NCBI GenBank assembly: GCA_002899765.1
Contig: PPDH01000041.1
Span: 1 to 43,567, forward strand
Source of the DNA: Sulfurimonas sp.
GTDB taxonomy: Bacteria > Campylobacterota > Campylobacteria > Campylobacterales > Sulfurimonadaceae
DNA: 43,567 nucleotides
Direction: 5' to 3'
Shown here: piece by piece, positions 18,131 to 27,772 of the stretch
How positions within the stretch are numbered: the stretch's first letter is position 1
Layout of the letters: each line of letters opens with the position of its first letter
Notes under the pieces: model-generated
Told to the model about the DNA's origin: nothing
The model's database searches: none
What the model saw: only the letters and a program-made list of their open reading frames with translations
Translations under genes and position numbers: made by a program

Positions 18131-18810
18131 CAGTTATACCATCTTATATCTGTTTTTAAAACTCTTGCACTATCTCCACCGATTACACTATGCAAAGCGC
18201 CGCTGAAATTTTTTGCAACCGTTGTATTTGCCGCAATTATACATCCGTCATCAATAGATGTATTTTTTAGTATAAAGCATCTAGCTCCTATCCAGACATT
18301 GTTTCCGATAGTGATTTCAGTCGGAGTATTTATGATGTTATTGTTTATATCAAAAACCGGGTGGTGATCGCTATCCATGATTATACTCTGCCACGATATT
18401 CTGGCGTTATCGCCAATAGTTATTTTTTTAGCACACAGAATTATAGTATCACCTGTTATGCCAAATCTCTCTCCGGCACTAAAGTAAGCTTCTTTATCTA
18501 TAAGAAACTTTGAACCTAAACCGATTTTTGCTCTGCCTTTGAAGGCTGCAACACCATCGATTTTTAAGATAGTTCTTGTGTAAGAGTAGTCGATGTGCTC
18601 TGTTCCGCCAAAGCCTATACGGATAATCCCTGTTTTAACTTTGCCAAGGCTTACTTTTCCATCCAGTGAGATGATTTTAGTTTTACTAGAGACAATAATA
18701 GGCAGCTTTACAGCTTGATGAAAAGGCAGGAGTCGAAAGTTTACATATATGCTCTTTGGAAGTCCAAACAAGTACTTGAACAAATGTGATATCTTTCTTG
18801 ATTTTATCAT
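18130..18810 (-). CDS. Hexapeptide-repeat acyltransferase, first gene of the minus-strand LPS operon
   Basis: A 226-residue protein. The N-terminal 60 residues are a basic/hydrophobic segment (HLFKYLFGLPKSIYVNFRLL), followed by left-handed beta-helix repeats and a C-terminal catalytic part: MDSDHHPVFDINNN (catalytic His candidates), IGNNVWIGARCFILKNTSID, IIAANTTVAKNF. It resembles the other acyltransferase of this cluster, at the far end of the same operon, but is longer. The stretch 18811-18986 before it is a divergent promoter region shared with msbA. Confidence 0.76.
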   Translation of the reverse strand: MIKSRKISHLFKYLFGLPKSIYVNFRLLPFHQAVKLPIIVSSKTKIISLDGKVSLGKVKTGIIRIGFGGTEHIDYSYTRTILKIDGVAAFKGRAKIGLGSKFLIDKEAYFSAGERFGITGDTIILCAKKITIGDNARISWQSIIMDSDHHPVFDINNNIINTPTEITIGNNVWIGARCFILKNTSIDDGCIIAANTTVAKNFSGALHSVIGGDSARVLKTDIRWYN

Positions 18811-18986
18811 TTTATAACTCCAATAAATTACGCAATAATAGCGTAACTAACAGATTAAAATTAGTTGTTAATTATTTTGTAGATAAAGTTTATTTAAAGA
18901 TATCTATTAGATAAAGCTCTAATTTTATATCAATTGTTATGAAAATTAGATAAAATTCATCAAAATAAGAGCTTTGGAATAGTTAT

Positions 18987-20696
18987 TTGAGAAAAATTTT
19001 AAAACGCTACATGCCATATATAAAAGAGTACAAATTAGAGTATTTTTTAGTGCTTGTGGGCATTATTTTTACCGTTGGTGCCACGACGGCGACGGCACAT
19101 ATTATGAAGCCTCTTATGGATGAGATGTTCATAGAGAAAAAAGAGGAGATGTTATACTATATCCCAATCGGGCTTATAGTTATATATTTCTTTAAATCTG
19201 CAGGCAGGTATATACAGTCGGTTTTTATGAATTATATCGGGCAGCATATTGTTACGAGGTTTCGTGAGATACTTTTAGAAAAAATCATTAATCTTGACAT
19301 GTCATTTTTATATCTCAACCGCAGCGGCGAACTTATCTCAAGGGTTACAAACGATATAGAACGCATAAGATATTTTGTCTCTAACATGCTGCCTGAACTC
19401 TTTCGGGAGAGTTTAACCGTTGTCGCACTTATCGGCTACGTCATATATCTAAATCCTACGCTGGCTTTTTACTCTCTTGTCGTACTACCTGTTGTGGTTT
19501 ATCCGATTCTTTTAATCGGCAAAAAACTCAAAAAATACTCCCGCCGTTCACAAGAGAAAAATGCCGATGTCGTAACAAGACTTACCGAGGTTTTTAACAA
19601 CAGTGAAATCATAAAAGCAAATGCGACGCAGAGGTTTGAGCTGGATAGGTTCAGTGTTCAAAACTGGCAGTTTTTCAAGATAAATATGAAGTCTGTTTAT
19701 GTCGGGGATATAGTCTCTCCCATGATGGAGATTGTCGGAGCGTTGGGGCTTGCAGCGGTTATTTTTGTCGGCGGGCGGGAAGTTTATGAGGGCAGGATGA
19801 GCGTGGGTGAATTTACGGCGTTCATTACCGCCGTAGGACTTGTTTTTCAGCCGATTCGCCGTATCAGCTCAATATACTCAAAAATTCAAGATGCCCTAGC
19901 TGCAAGTGAGAGGGTTTTTGAGCTTCTTGATAGAGAAAACGGGATACTTGACGTAGTAAAAGTTTTAGAAGATGACATCACACATGTAGAATTCAGACAT
20001 GTTAAACTAAAGTATGATGACTCTTACGCGCTTGATGATGTAAACGTAGAGATAAAACAGGGCGAAAATATAGCGCTTGTCGGAGACAGCGGAGGCGGGA
20101 AAAGTACATTTATAAATATGCTTTTGCGTTTTTATGACCCGCACAGCGGTGAAGTTTTGGTAAACGGTACAAATATAAAAGAGTTTACGCAGGATTCACT
20201 CAAACATCATATCTCTTTGGTAACGCAGAGAATCTATATCTTCCAAGACACTCTTGCCGCTAACGTAGCTTACGGGCAGGAGATTGACGAGAAAAGAGTC
20301 ATAGAAGCTTTAAAGCTTGCCGATGCTTATGATTTTGTAACATCTTTAGAAGAGGGGATAGAGACAAAAATGGAAGAGTACGGCTCAAACCTCTCAGGCG
20401 GACAGAGACAGCGCATAGCAATCGCAAGAGCCATCTACAAACATGCCTCGCTTCTACTTTTTGACGAGGCAACTTCGGCTTTGGATAATGAGAGTGAAAA
20501 GAGAATCCAAAACGCTCTTCACGAGTACACAAAAGATAAGATTACTATAACGATTGCCCACCGACTTAGCACTATTGAGCATGCAGATAAGATTTTGGTT
20601 ATGCAAAAAGGCAAGATTATTGCAAGCGGGAATCACAGCGAACTTTTGGAAAACTGTGACGTTTATCAAAAGCTGGCAGGTCGCCTTGAAAATTGA
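18987..20696 (+). CDS. msbA: MsbA-type lipid A-core flippase ABC transporter
   Basis: A 569-residue half-transporter. Residues 1 to about 310 form six membrane helices, and the rest an ATPase with Walker A VGDSGGGKST near 360, signature LSGGQRQRIAIARA near 470, Walker B LLLFDEATSALD near 490 and the H-loop TIAHRLSTIEHADKI. The fused TM-NBD layout and LPS neighbours favour lipid A-core export over a drug exporter. The start is TTG 18987 (TTG AGA AAA ATT), the first start in frame before a long hydrophobic helix. The ribosome site is weak. It is divergent from the LPS operon. Confidence 0.86.
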   Translation: MRKILKRYMPYIKEYKLEYFLVLVGIIFTVGATTATAHIMKPLMDEMFIEKKEEMLYYIPIGLIVIYFFKSAGRYIQSVFMNYIGQHIVTRFREILLEKIINLDMSFLYLNRSGELISRVTNDIERIRYFVSNMLPELFRESLTVVALIGYVIYLNPTLAFYSLVVLPVVVYPILLIGKKLKKYSRRSQEKNADVVTRLTEVFNNSEIIKANATQRFELDRFSVQNWQFFKINMKSVYVGDIVSPMMEIVGALGLAAVIFVGGREVYEGRMSVGEFTAFITAVGLVFQPIRRISSIYSKIQDALAASERVFELLDRENGILDVVKVLEDDITHVEFRHVKLKYDDSYALDDVNVEIKQGENIALVGDSGGGKSTFINMLLRFYDPHSGEVLVNGTNIKEFTQDSLKHHISLVTQRIYIFQDTLAANVAYGQEIDEKRVIEALKLADAYDFVTSLEEGIETKMEEYGSNLSGGQRQRIAIARAIYKHASLLLFDEATSALDNESEKRIQNALHEYTKDKITITIAHRLSTIEHADKILVMQKGKIIASGNHSELLENCDVYQKLAGRLEN

Positions 20697-20719
20697 GTTA
20701 TTTGAATAAGTAAGTTTTT

Positions 20720-20763
20720 GGATTGCCGCGCTTGTCATTGCGAGGCTTCAGCCGTGGCAATCT
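20720..20763. repeat. Dispersed repeat unit, two half-copies head to head
   Basis: GATTGCCGCGCTTG is followed at once by GTCATTGCGAGGCTTCAGCC and a terminal GTGGCAATCT. The outer ends pair (ATTGCCGCG with CGTGGCAAT, one wobble), making a hairpin. The same words recur at 27.55-27.72 kb and 28.46 kb, so this is a member of a dispersed REP/MITE-like family. It lies between msbA and hemN and may also stop msbA transcripts. Confidence 0.75.
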
Positions 20764-20864
20764 ATGGTTAATTAAAGCACTCAATTAAATTAATGAGAAT
20801 TTCAACACTTTTTAGAGATAATCGCCCTAATTATAAAATATAAACAAGCTATATAAGGACAGAT

Positions 20865-22232
20865 ATGCTAGATTTTGCAAAATTTACAAAGTACTAAAAA
20901 CCGGGACCTCGTTATACGAGCTATCCTACGGCATTGGAGTTTAGCGACTCTTTTGGTTATGATGAGTATATTCAAAAGTTAAAATCTCAAGATTCGTCTC
21001 GTCCTCTTAGTTTATATTTTCATCTACCTTTTTGTAAAAATGCCTGTTATTTTTGCGGCTGTAATGTCGTCTTTACATCTAAAGAGGACAAGATGCTGCG
21101 TTACATGGACTATCTCAAAAGAGAGCTAAAGATACTCTCTTCACATGTAGACTGCTCTCGTAGTGTGATTCAGATGCACTTTGGCGGCGGAACGCCTACA
21201 TTTTTTAGCGCATCTGAACTTGAAGGTGTTATCAAAGAGATACGCTCTTTTTTCCCTAACTTTGTAAAAGATGCAGAGGTCAGCTGTGAGATAGACCCTC
21301 GTCATATTGACGAGGATCAGATGCGGGTTTTAAGCGAGAACGGATTTAACCGCGTAAGCTTCGGTATTCAAGATTTTAATGAAAAAGTGCAAATGGCAGT
21401 TCATAGAGTTCAGCCTTATGATGTTACAAAAAAAGCAATGGATTTGGCAAGAAAGTACAATATGGTATCAGTCAATGTAGACATTATTTACGGACTTCCT
21501 TTTCAATCTTTGGAGACTTTTAAAGAGACGCTCTCTCTTTCAATCACGCTAAATCCCGACAGATTTGCGGTGTTTAATTACGCTCATGTTCCTTGGATGA
21601 AAAAGACTATGCGAAAAATCGATGAGACGACTCTTCCTCTGCCTGATGAGAAGCTTCAAATCATGCAGTATACTATTGATTTTTTAACATCAAACGGCTA
21701 CAAAATGATTGGTATGGATCACTTTGCAAAACCTGAAGATGAGCTTTTTAAAGCGATAAAAAAAGGTGAACTTCATAGAAACTTTCAAGGATACACGACA
21801 AAAGGCGGCGCGGATTTGATAGGAGTAGGTCTTACTTCTATCGGCGAAGGAGTCGATTATTACGCGCAAAACTTTAAAGACATGAGAGAGTATGAAGAAG
21901 CAATTGACGCAGGAAAACTCCCTTTTGAGCGCGGTGTTGTCTTAAATGAGGATGATCAAATCAGACAATATGTAATCATGGAGCTTATGAGTAACTTCAA
22001 GCTTGATATAAAACGATTTGAAAAACTATTTAACATTGATTTTAAAGAGTATTTTGCAGATGCCGTAGAAGCGCTTAAGCCTTTTGAAGAAGATGAACTC
22101 TTAACAATAGACGATGATTTCATAAAGTGCAGCGAGACGGGAACACTTCTTATAAGAAATATTGCAATGCCTTTTGATGCCTACATGAAAAAACATGCGG
22201 CAAGTTCTAAAACATTTTCTAAAACGGTGTAA
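20865..22232 (+). pseudogene. hemN: Oxygen-independent coproporphyrinogen III oxidase HemN, interrupted by TAA near its start
   Basis: ATG 20865 has a good ribosome site (AAGGAC) and begins MLDFAKFTKY. TAA at 20895-20897 (codon 11) follows, then KPGPRYTSYPTALEF, the universal HemN N-terminal motif. The rest is intact: FHLPFCKNACYFCGCN (radical-SAM CxxxCxxC plus the fourth Cys), MHFGGGTPTFF, SCEIDPRHID, NRVSFGIQDFN and VDIIYGLPFQ. The consensus is KYSKPGPRYTSYPT, so a Ser codon TCA probably became TAA. A TTG at 20934 could restart but would drop PGPRYTSYPT. HemN decarboxylates coproporphyrinogen in anaerobic heme synthesis, so loss would matter unless another copy exists. Confidence 0.85.
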
Positions 22233-22234
22233 TA

Positions 22235-23518
22235 ATGAGCAAAACTGCGCAGGAAATTTTCAACTTTGGTGCAACCACCGATGAGTGTATAAAGTGCGGG
22301 AAATGTATTCCCGTTTGTACGATTCACAATGTAAATGCCGATGAAGTTACCTCTCCAAGGGTATTCTTAGACCTCTTAGGCGCGTACCAAAGAGGCAATT
22401 TAGAGTTAGATAAAAATGCAAAAGCCATCTTTGAGAGCTGTTTTTTATGTACGGCATGTGTTGAGGTGTGTCCGAAATCACTTCCTACCGACATGGTTAT
22501 AGAGCAGGTACGTGCTGACATAGGCAAAAAATTCGGTATAGCATGGTACAAAAAAGCTTTCTTTTTGCTTCTTCGCCACCGTTGGTTAAACGACATAGCT
22601 TTTAAACTCGGCTGGGTATTTCAGACATGTGGATTTAAGATTCAAGCTGATGTAGACTCTATGAGTTCTCGTTTTAATCTCCCGATGCTAAAAGCTGACA
22701 GACTTCTTCCGAGTCTTAGAAAAACATCATTTTTAAACTCGCATAAAGAAAATATAGACAACGGCGGCAAGAGAAAAGTGGCTATTTTTATTGGCTGCCT
22801 GGGCAATTACAACTATGTAAACGTCGGCAATTCGCTTTTGGAGATTTTGGAGCATTTGGGCATAGATGCTTTTTTAGCAAAAGACCAAAAGTGCTGCGGA
22901 GCACCCGCCTATTTTACGGGAGATTTTCACACGGTTGATTATAATGCGAAATTCAATATAGAGTATTTTGAGAGTTTTAGCAAAGACGTAGAGGCGATAA
23001 TCGTTCCCGAGGCGACATGTAGCGCAATGCTAAAGATAGACTACGAGCACTTCTTCCACGACCAGCCTGAGTGGAAGGCAAGAGCAGTTGCCTTAAGAGA
23101 CAAAATCTTTATGGCGACTGAGTGGCTTGAAAAACATACCGAGCTTAGCAAGATACTTGCATCTAAGAAAAAAGACCAGAAAATTGTGACTTATCATGAC
23201 CCCTTTCATGCAAAAAAGATGCAGGGGATTCACTTGGAACCTAGGGCTCTTATAAGTAAAAACTATGACATTGTTGAGATGAGCGACCCGAATACATGTT
23301 GCGGATTTGGCGGTGTGACGATGCAGAGCGAGAAGTATCACTTTGCAAAAGCAGCCGGAATCCAAAAAGCTGATATGATTAAAAAAACGGGTGCAGACGT
23401 GGTTAGTTCGGAGTGCAGCGCATGCCGTATGCAGATAAACGCCTCTATGAACTATGTGGAAGCTCCACAAATCTTTAAAAATCCTATAGAACTTGTTGCC
23501 GAGGCATTAAGAGACTAG
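22235..23518 (+). CDS. Fe-S oxidoreductase with two 4Fe-4S and two CCG domains (GlcF/HdrD-like)
   Basis: A 427-residue soluble protein. Two ferredoxin motifs, CIKCGKCIPVC at about residues 18-28 and CFLCTACVEVCPKS at about 69-82, are followed by two cysteine-rich CCG domains (KCCGAPAYFTGDF near 214, TCCGFGG near 349). This is the plan of glycolate oxidase iron-sulfur subunits and heterodisulfide reductase D-type proteins. No flavin partner gene is adjacent, so the substrate is unknown. It follows hemN by 2 bp and shares a base with lgt. Confidence 0.8.
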   Translation: MSKTAQEIFNFGATTDECIKCGKCIPVCTIHNVNADEVTSPRVFLDLLGAYQRGNLELDKNAKAIFESCFLCTACVEVCPKSLPTDMVIEQVRADIGKKFGIAWYKKAFFLLLRHRWLNDIAFKLGWVFQTCGFKIQADVDSMSSRFNLPMLKADRLLPSLRKTSFLNSHKENIDNGGKRKVAIFIGCLGNYNYVNVGNSLLEILEHLGIDAFLAKDQKCCGAPAYFTGDFHTVDYNAKFNIEYFESFSKDVEAIIVPEATCSAMLKIDYEHFFHDQPEWKARAVALRDKIFMATEWLEKHTELSKILASKKKDQKIVTYHDPFHAKKMQGIHLEPRALISKNYDIVEMSDPNTCCGFGGVTMQSEKYHFAKAAGIQKADMIKKTGADVVSSECSACRMQINASMNYVEAPQIFKNPIELVAEALRD

Positions 23519-24342
23519 TGCAGATGTCTGCTTGGAATAATATATATGAGACGTTTGACCCCGTAGCGTTTCATATATTTTCTCTGCCTATTCACTGGTA
23601 TGGAATCATGTATGTTTTGGCACTTCTGAGTGCTCTTTATATCGGGAAGTATTTTATCAAAAAAGATAATATCGATTTTGGCGCAAAAGGTATTGATATC
23701 TACTTTATCTATGTAGAGATTGGCGTTATTTTGGGTGCAAGACTAGGCTATATCCTCTTTTATGATACGCAAACGCTCTTTTATCTCTCTCATCCATGGC
23801 AGATATTCAACCCTTTTGTCGAGGGCGAATTTGTCGGTATAAGAGGCATGAGTTACCACGGTGCCGTGCTTGGTTTTTTACTGGCAACATATCTCTACTC
23901 AAAAAAGCATAAAATAGCCATCGGCAAGATAATGGATTTGGTTGCAATCAGCGTACCTCTTGCATTTGTGTTCGGACGTATAGGAAATTTTTTAAACAAA
24001 GAGCTTATCGGGCGCGAGACCGACGTACCGTGGGGAATTTTGGTCGAGGGTATTATGCGTCATCCTTCACAGCTTTATGAGGCGGTTTTAGAAGGGTTCG
24101 GTGTTTTTGCAGTCGTTTATATTTATAGAAGATTTCAGAGCTATAGCGGGGAGCTTATCTTAGTCTACGGCTTTAGTTACGGATTGTTTCGCGCTATCGC
24201 GGAGATTTGGCGTGCACCCGATATTCAGATAGGTTATGTCTGCTGCGGCGCAGTAACACAAGGGCAGGTTATGAGTCTGGTTATGAGTTTAACATGTGTT
24301 GCCGCGTGGGTATATTTTAAAAACAGAAGTGTTAGGATTTAG
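23518..24342 (+). CDS. lgt: Prolipoprotein diacylglyceryl transferase Lgt
   Basis: A 274-residue polytopic inner membrane enzyme that transfers diacylglycerol from phosphatidylglycerol to the lipobox Cys of prolipoproteins. The Lgt signature FGRIGNFLNKELIGRETDVPWG is at about residues 157-178, SYHGAVLGF near 113 carries the essential His, and RHPSQLYEA near 187 is the C-terminal motif. The start is GTG 23518, overlapping the previous stop, or ATG 23524. It is convergent with DUF2062, the 3' ends overlapping by 11 bp. Confidence 0.92.
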   Translation: MQMSAWNNIYETFDPVAFHIFSLPIHWYGIMYVLALLSALYIGKYFIKKDNIDFGAKGIDIYFIYVEIGVILGARLGYILFYDTQTLFYLSHPWQIFNPFVEGEFVGIRGMSYHGAVLGFLLATYLYSKKHKIAIGKIMDLVAISVPLAFVFGRIGNFLNKELIGRETDVPWGILVEGIMRHPSQLYEAVLEGFGVFAVVYIYRRFQSYSGELILVYGFSYGLFRAIAEIWRAPDIQIGYVCCGAVTQGQVMSLVMSLTCVAAWVYFKNRSVRI

Positions 24343-24877
24343 GCTCTTCATCCTTAGGCATGTCGTTCTCTTTTGTAATATTTCTTATATATGTACCGTT
24401 TTTGCGTGAATCTTTATCTTTTCTAACCGAACTTCTCCATAGATGATTTACTAGATAGTAAGCCAAAGAAGAGACAGATATAGAGTAAAAAGCGGTTCCT
24501 ACATAAAGCGGGATGAAAATATTACTTAAGTTCTGGCTGAACCACTCTAGTGTCATCTCTACGGGAGTAGTCTCCATGCCAAGGAGAAAACTTCCCGTGA
24601 GATACTCCACATAGTACATTGCAGGCATCGTAAAAGGGTTGCTCAACCAGCACATCGCAAGAGCAATCGTGACGTTGAATCTTGTAAAAGGTATAAAAGC
24701 CACAACCGCAAGCATCTGCATCGGCATTGGGATAAATGCTATAAAAAGTCCTATGAAAACGGCTCTTGAGACCATCTTTCTGTTTGCAGAGAGATACTCT
24801 ATGGGTATTTTATATTTATCGGTAAATGCCTTTAGCTTTTCATGTGCACTTAAGTTTTTAAACGTCTTTCTAATCAT
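24332..24877 (-). CDS. DUF2062 membrane protein
   Basis: A 181-residue protein with the DUF2062 phrases FIGLFIAFIPMPMQM near residue 38 and CWLSNPFTMPAMYYVEY near 76, and three or four hydrophobic segments, then a charged cytosolic tail (RKDKDSRKNGTYI and KDEEPKS). The family is widespread in Proteobacteria, without a settled function. The gene is divergent from the DEAD-box helicase, with a roughly 100-bp AT-rich promoter gap. Confidence 0.8.
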   Translation of the reverse strand: MIRKTFKNLSAHEKLKAFTDKYKIPIEYLSANRKMVSRAVFIGLFIAFIPMPMQMLAVVAFIPFTRFNVTIALAMCWLSNPFTMPAMYYVEYLTGSFLLGMETTPVEMTLEWFSQNLSNIFIPLYVGTAFYSISVSSLAYYLVNHLWRSSVRKDKDSRKNGTYIRNITKENDMPKDEEPKS

Positions 24878-24978
24878 AATTTATACCATTTTGAAATGTG
24901 GGGTGATTATAGCCATAAAAAACTTATTTTTTTAATAATATGTTAAAATTGCACTATTAATATGAAAGTGGGTAAGCG

Positions 24979-26286
24979 ATGTCATTCGAAAAACTCGGAG
25001 TTATAAAGCAGCTCCTTAGCGCCATAGAAGATTTGGGCTATGAAAAACCTACAAGTATCCAAACAAGAGCAATTCCTCTGGTTCTTGCAAAAAGCGATAT
25101 TTTTGCAACCGCTCAGACGGGAACGGGAAAAACTGCAGCATTTGGGCTTCCTATGCTTCAAAGGCTCAGAAAAACATCTGCAGACCAAAACAGAGTAGTA
25201 AGAGGGATTATTTTATCTCCAACCAGAGAGTTGTCTCTGCAGATTTATGATGATTTGCAAAATTATGCAAAAAATATGCCGCTGAATATTGCCGTTTTAG
25301 TCGGCGGAAAAGATTTGGAGCTGCAGCAGAGACTATTAAAAGAGGGAGTTGATATCGTAATCGCAACACCCGGCAGAATAATCGAACATATAGGAAAAGG
25401 TCTAGATATCTCACATGTAGAGATTTTTGTCATTGATGAAGCAGATAGAATGCTCGATATGGGCTTTGTAAAAGAGATAAGGACGATTCATCCGCTTCTG
25501 CCAAAGAGACATCAAACGCTTCTTTTTTCAGCTACCTATAGCGATAAGGTAAGAAAACTCTCAAAACTTCTTCTTACAAAACCAGCTTTTATAGAAGCTT
25601 CAAAGAAAAACTCTACCGTTGATACCATAAATCAAGTTGCTTATTTAGTCGACACGGATAAAAAAGCCCAGCTTTTAGCCTATGTCATCGGTTCAAGAAA
25701 CTTTAGGCAGGTTTTGGTCTTTACGAGAACAAAAGCAAGCGCGGATGAGCTTGTAATCGAGCTTAAAAAAGACGGTCTTAAGTGCGGCATAATACATGGC
25801 GATAAAACACAGGCAAACCGCCTAAAAACTCTAAACGATTTTAAAGAAGGCAAGATAAAAGTTCTAGTCGCAACAGACATAGCTTCAAGAGGTTTAGATA
25901 TAGAAGAGCTGCCTTTTGTTATCAACTATGAGCTTCCCTCAATTCCTGAAGATTATGTACATAGAGTAGGGCGGACAGGTCGTGCAGGGCGCGAAGGAAT
26001 GGCGATAAGTCTAATCGATATCTATGAAAAGTATGATATGAAAGCCATAGAGAAGCTAATCGGTATGAAAATACCACAAGAGACGGTGGAGGGTTTTGAA
26101 CCCGATCCGACAATTCGCAGACGTGATGAAGATGAGATAAAACTCAAAAGCGAGCATAAAAAAGTAGAGATAAAAAGAGATAAAAAACCTTACAAAAAAC
26201 CTCAAAAAGTCCAAAAGAGCGAAAAAGGTGAAACCTATAAAAAGCCGGTAACTACAAAAAAAAGAAAAACTACAAAGCGTGGTTAA
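24979..26286 (+). CDS. DEAD-box RNA helicase (RhlE-like)
   Basis: A 435-residue cytosolic helicase. The motifs are in order: the Q-motif near KPTSIQTRAIP, AQTGTGKTAAFGLP (I), PTRELSLQI (Ia), IATPGRI (Ib), VIDEADRMLDMGF (II), LLFSATYS (III), VFTRTKASAD, VATDIASRGLDIEELP (V) and HRVGRTGRAGREG (VI). A basic Lys-rich tail of about 60 residues follows, a typical RNA-tethering extension. Such helicases act in ribosome assembly or mRNA turnover. An ATG at 24979 is preceded by GGGTAAGCG. Confidence 0.9.
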   Translation: MSFEKLGVIKQLLSAIEDLGYEKPTSIQTRAIPLVLAKSDIFATAQTGTGKTAAFGLPMLQRLRKTSADQNRVVRGIILSPTRELSLQIYDDLQNYAKNMPLNIAVLVGGKDLELQQRLLKEGVDIVIATPGRIIEHIGKGLDISHVEIFVIDEADRMLDMGFVKEIRTIHPLLPKRHQTLLFSATYSDKVRKLSKLLLTKPAFIEASKKNSTVDTINQVAYLVDTDKKAQLLAYVIGSRNFRQVLVFTRTKASADELVIELKKDGLKCGIIHGDKTQANRLKTLNDFKEGKIKVLVATDIASRGLDIEELPFVINYELPSIPEDYVHRVGRTGRAGREGMAISLIDIYEKYDMKAIEKLIGMKIPQETVEGFEPDPTIRRRDEDEIKLKSEHKKVEIKRDKKPYKKPQKVQKSEKGETYKKPVTTKKRKTTKRG

Positions 26287-26292
26287 GCACTG

Positions 26293-27009
26293 TTGTTAGA
26301 GATTTTGTACAGAGATGAGTACCTAGTGGCGATAAACAAGCCATCGGGTCTTTTGGTTCACCGCTCACCAATCGACAGACATGAGACAGAGTTTGCGGTG
26401 CAGATTCTTCGAGATCAGATAGGGCAGTTTGTCTATCCCGTTCATCGTTTAGACAAGCCGACTTCGGGAGTTTTGCTTTTTGCACTTGATAAAGAGAGCG
26501 CAAAGCTTATGAGTGAGCAGTTTCGCTCAAGAGAGAGTAAAAAAAGTTATCTGGCAGTTGTCCGCGGTTATATTGATGAGAGCGGAGTTATCGAGCATGC
26601 CTTAAGCGTGAAACTTGATAAAATCGCAGATAAAGACAGCTCTAACGACAAAGAGGCTCAAGAGGCAACAACCCACTACAGAAGAGTTGCAACGGTTGAG
26701 ATTCCTTTTGCCGTAGGAAAGTATGACAAAACGAGATATTCTCTTGTGAGTCTTGAGCCCCAAACCGGACGAAAACATCAGCTACGCCGTCACATGAAAC
26801 ATATTTCACACCATATCTTGGGCGATACGAAGTATGGAAGAGGCGAGCATAACAAACTCATACGAGAAGAGTTTAACTGCCACAGAATGCTTTTACATGC
26901 AAGCTCTCTTCAAATTAAGCACCCGTATACGAATGATACGCTCATTATTAAAGCGCCTTTAGATGAGACTTTTAAAGCAATATACAAGTTTTTTAACTGG
27001 TATATTTGA
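26293..27009 (+). CDS. RluA-family pseudouridine synthase (TruC-like)
   Basis: A 238-residue enzyme without an S4 domain. The N-terminus LEILYRDEYLVAINKPSGLLVHRSPIDRHE and the catalytic VYPVHRLDKPTSGVLLFAL (Asp of HRLD) are the RluA/TruC signature. LEPQTGRKHQLRRHMKH and LGDTKYGRGEHN follow. TruC modifies U65 of tRNA; this assignment is by length and N-terminus only. The start is TTG 26293, six bases after the helicase stop, so the two are probably co-transcribed. Confidence 0.85.
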   Translation: MLEILYRDEYLVAINKPSGLLVHRSPIDRHETEFAVQILRDQIGQFVYPVHRLDKPTSGVLLFALDKESAKLMSEQFRSRESKKSYLAVVRGYIDESGVIEHALSVKLDKIADKDSSNDKEAQEATTHYRRVATVEIPFAVGKYDKTRYSLVSLEPQTGRKHQLRRHMKHISHHILGDTKYGRGEHNKLIREEFNCHRMLLHASSLQIKHPYTNDTLIIKAPLDETFKAIYKFFNWYI

Positions 27010-27041
27010 TATAATCCCACTAATTTTACATAGGAGCAACC

Positions 27042-27485
27042 ATGGAAGCAATCTATCCGTACGCACATCTAATTCACTTACTTTTGGCAATCATATTTTT
27101 AGGTTATGTTTTTACGGACGTATTTATGATTTCATCACTTAAAAATAAGTTTGGCAAAGAGACAGATGAGAAGATTAACCAGACATTAGGTTCTAAAAGC
27201 TTTAAAATCTTCCCTATTTCACTTCTTGTTATTGTTTTAACAGGCGGTATGATGATGTCAAGATATATCAACTCCACTGCAGGTTTTTTTGAGACAGATA
27301 TACAAAAACTTCTCGTTATCAAAATAGTGCTGGCACTTATTATCGTAGCGGGTGTGTTATTTAACCTTTTTACAAAATTTACGGGTAGAAAAAAACCAAA
27401 GTTTATGCAAGAGCAGTTTCATAAAGTAGTTCTAATCTTAGGATTTTTCATAGTAGTTTTAGCAAAAATGATGTTTAGCGCGTAA
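27042..27485 (+). CDS. CopD-like four-helix membrane protein
   Basis: A 147-residue inner membrane protein with four hydrophobic segments (about 9-29, 55-73, 88-110, 124-145) and an early His pair, YAHLIHLLLAIIFLGYVFTD, reminiscent of the CopD/DUF2269-type heme or copper membrane proteins. GAGCAACC precedes the ATG at 27042. No partner gene identifies its role. It is the last housekeeping gene before the repeat-rich region. Confidence 0.6.
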   Translation: MEAIYPYAHLIHLLLAIIFLGYVFTDVFMISSLKNKFGKETDEKINQTLGSKSFKIFPISLLVIVLTGGMMMSRYINSTAGFFETDIQKLLVIKIVLALIIVAGVLFNLFTKFTGRKKPKFMQEQFHKVVLILGFFIVVLAKMMFSA

Positions 27486-27718
27486 TAACGATGTGCGCTT
27501 ACTATGACATGTGAGTGTCACGTGCCAATGAGTGAAACAACGCGGCAGTCTGAAATGACAGTAGATTGCCGCGGCTAAAGCCTCGCAATGACAAGCGCGG
27601 GAATTTCCCACTTCGTCATTGCAAGCGAAACAATTTCCCACCTCGTCATTGCGAGGAGCCTGCGACGAAGCAATCTCTCTTGTCACTTTAGATTGCCGCG
27701 CTTCGCTCGCAATGACGG
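27486..27718. repeat. Cluster of dispersed REP/MITE-like repeat units
   Basis: A noncoding stretch packed with variants of one palindromic unit. They lie at 27564-27593 (GATTGCCGCGGC to CGCAATGAC), about 27616-27634 (GTCATTGCAAGCG), 27645-27677 (GTCATTGCGAGGAGCC to GAAGCAATCTC) and 27691-27718 (GATTGCCGCGCTTCG to CAATGACGG), with a degenerate copy around 27511-27560. Units alternate in orientation and their ends are complementary. Open frames across them are repeat artefacts. The unit at 27690-27718 has an exact inverted partner at 28457-28485. Confidence 0.8.
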
Positions 27719-27772
27719 AGAAGCTTTGCTTGCAATGTCACATAAGGTGGCGACTGACACCCTTTTCTGTTT

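Noticed and set aside
1923-20897. Reassignment of TAA to an amino acid
   Set aside because: Many intact genes of the same region end in TAA (asparaginase, hldD, the DEAD-box helicase), so TAA is a working stop here. The expected residues also differ (Glu and Ser).
23093-23470. Minus-strand 125-residue frame opposite the Fe-S oxidoreductase
   Set aside because: Contained in a gene with clear cysteine motifs; no upstream signals.
27511-27718. CRISPR array
   Set aside because: Units repeat but differ in length, orientation and spacing, with no constant repeats or unique spacers. They are REP/MITE-like palindromes, and no cas genes are present.
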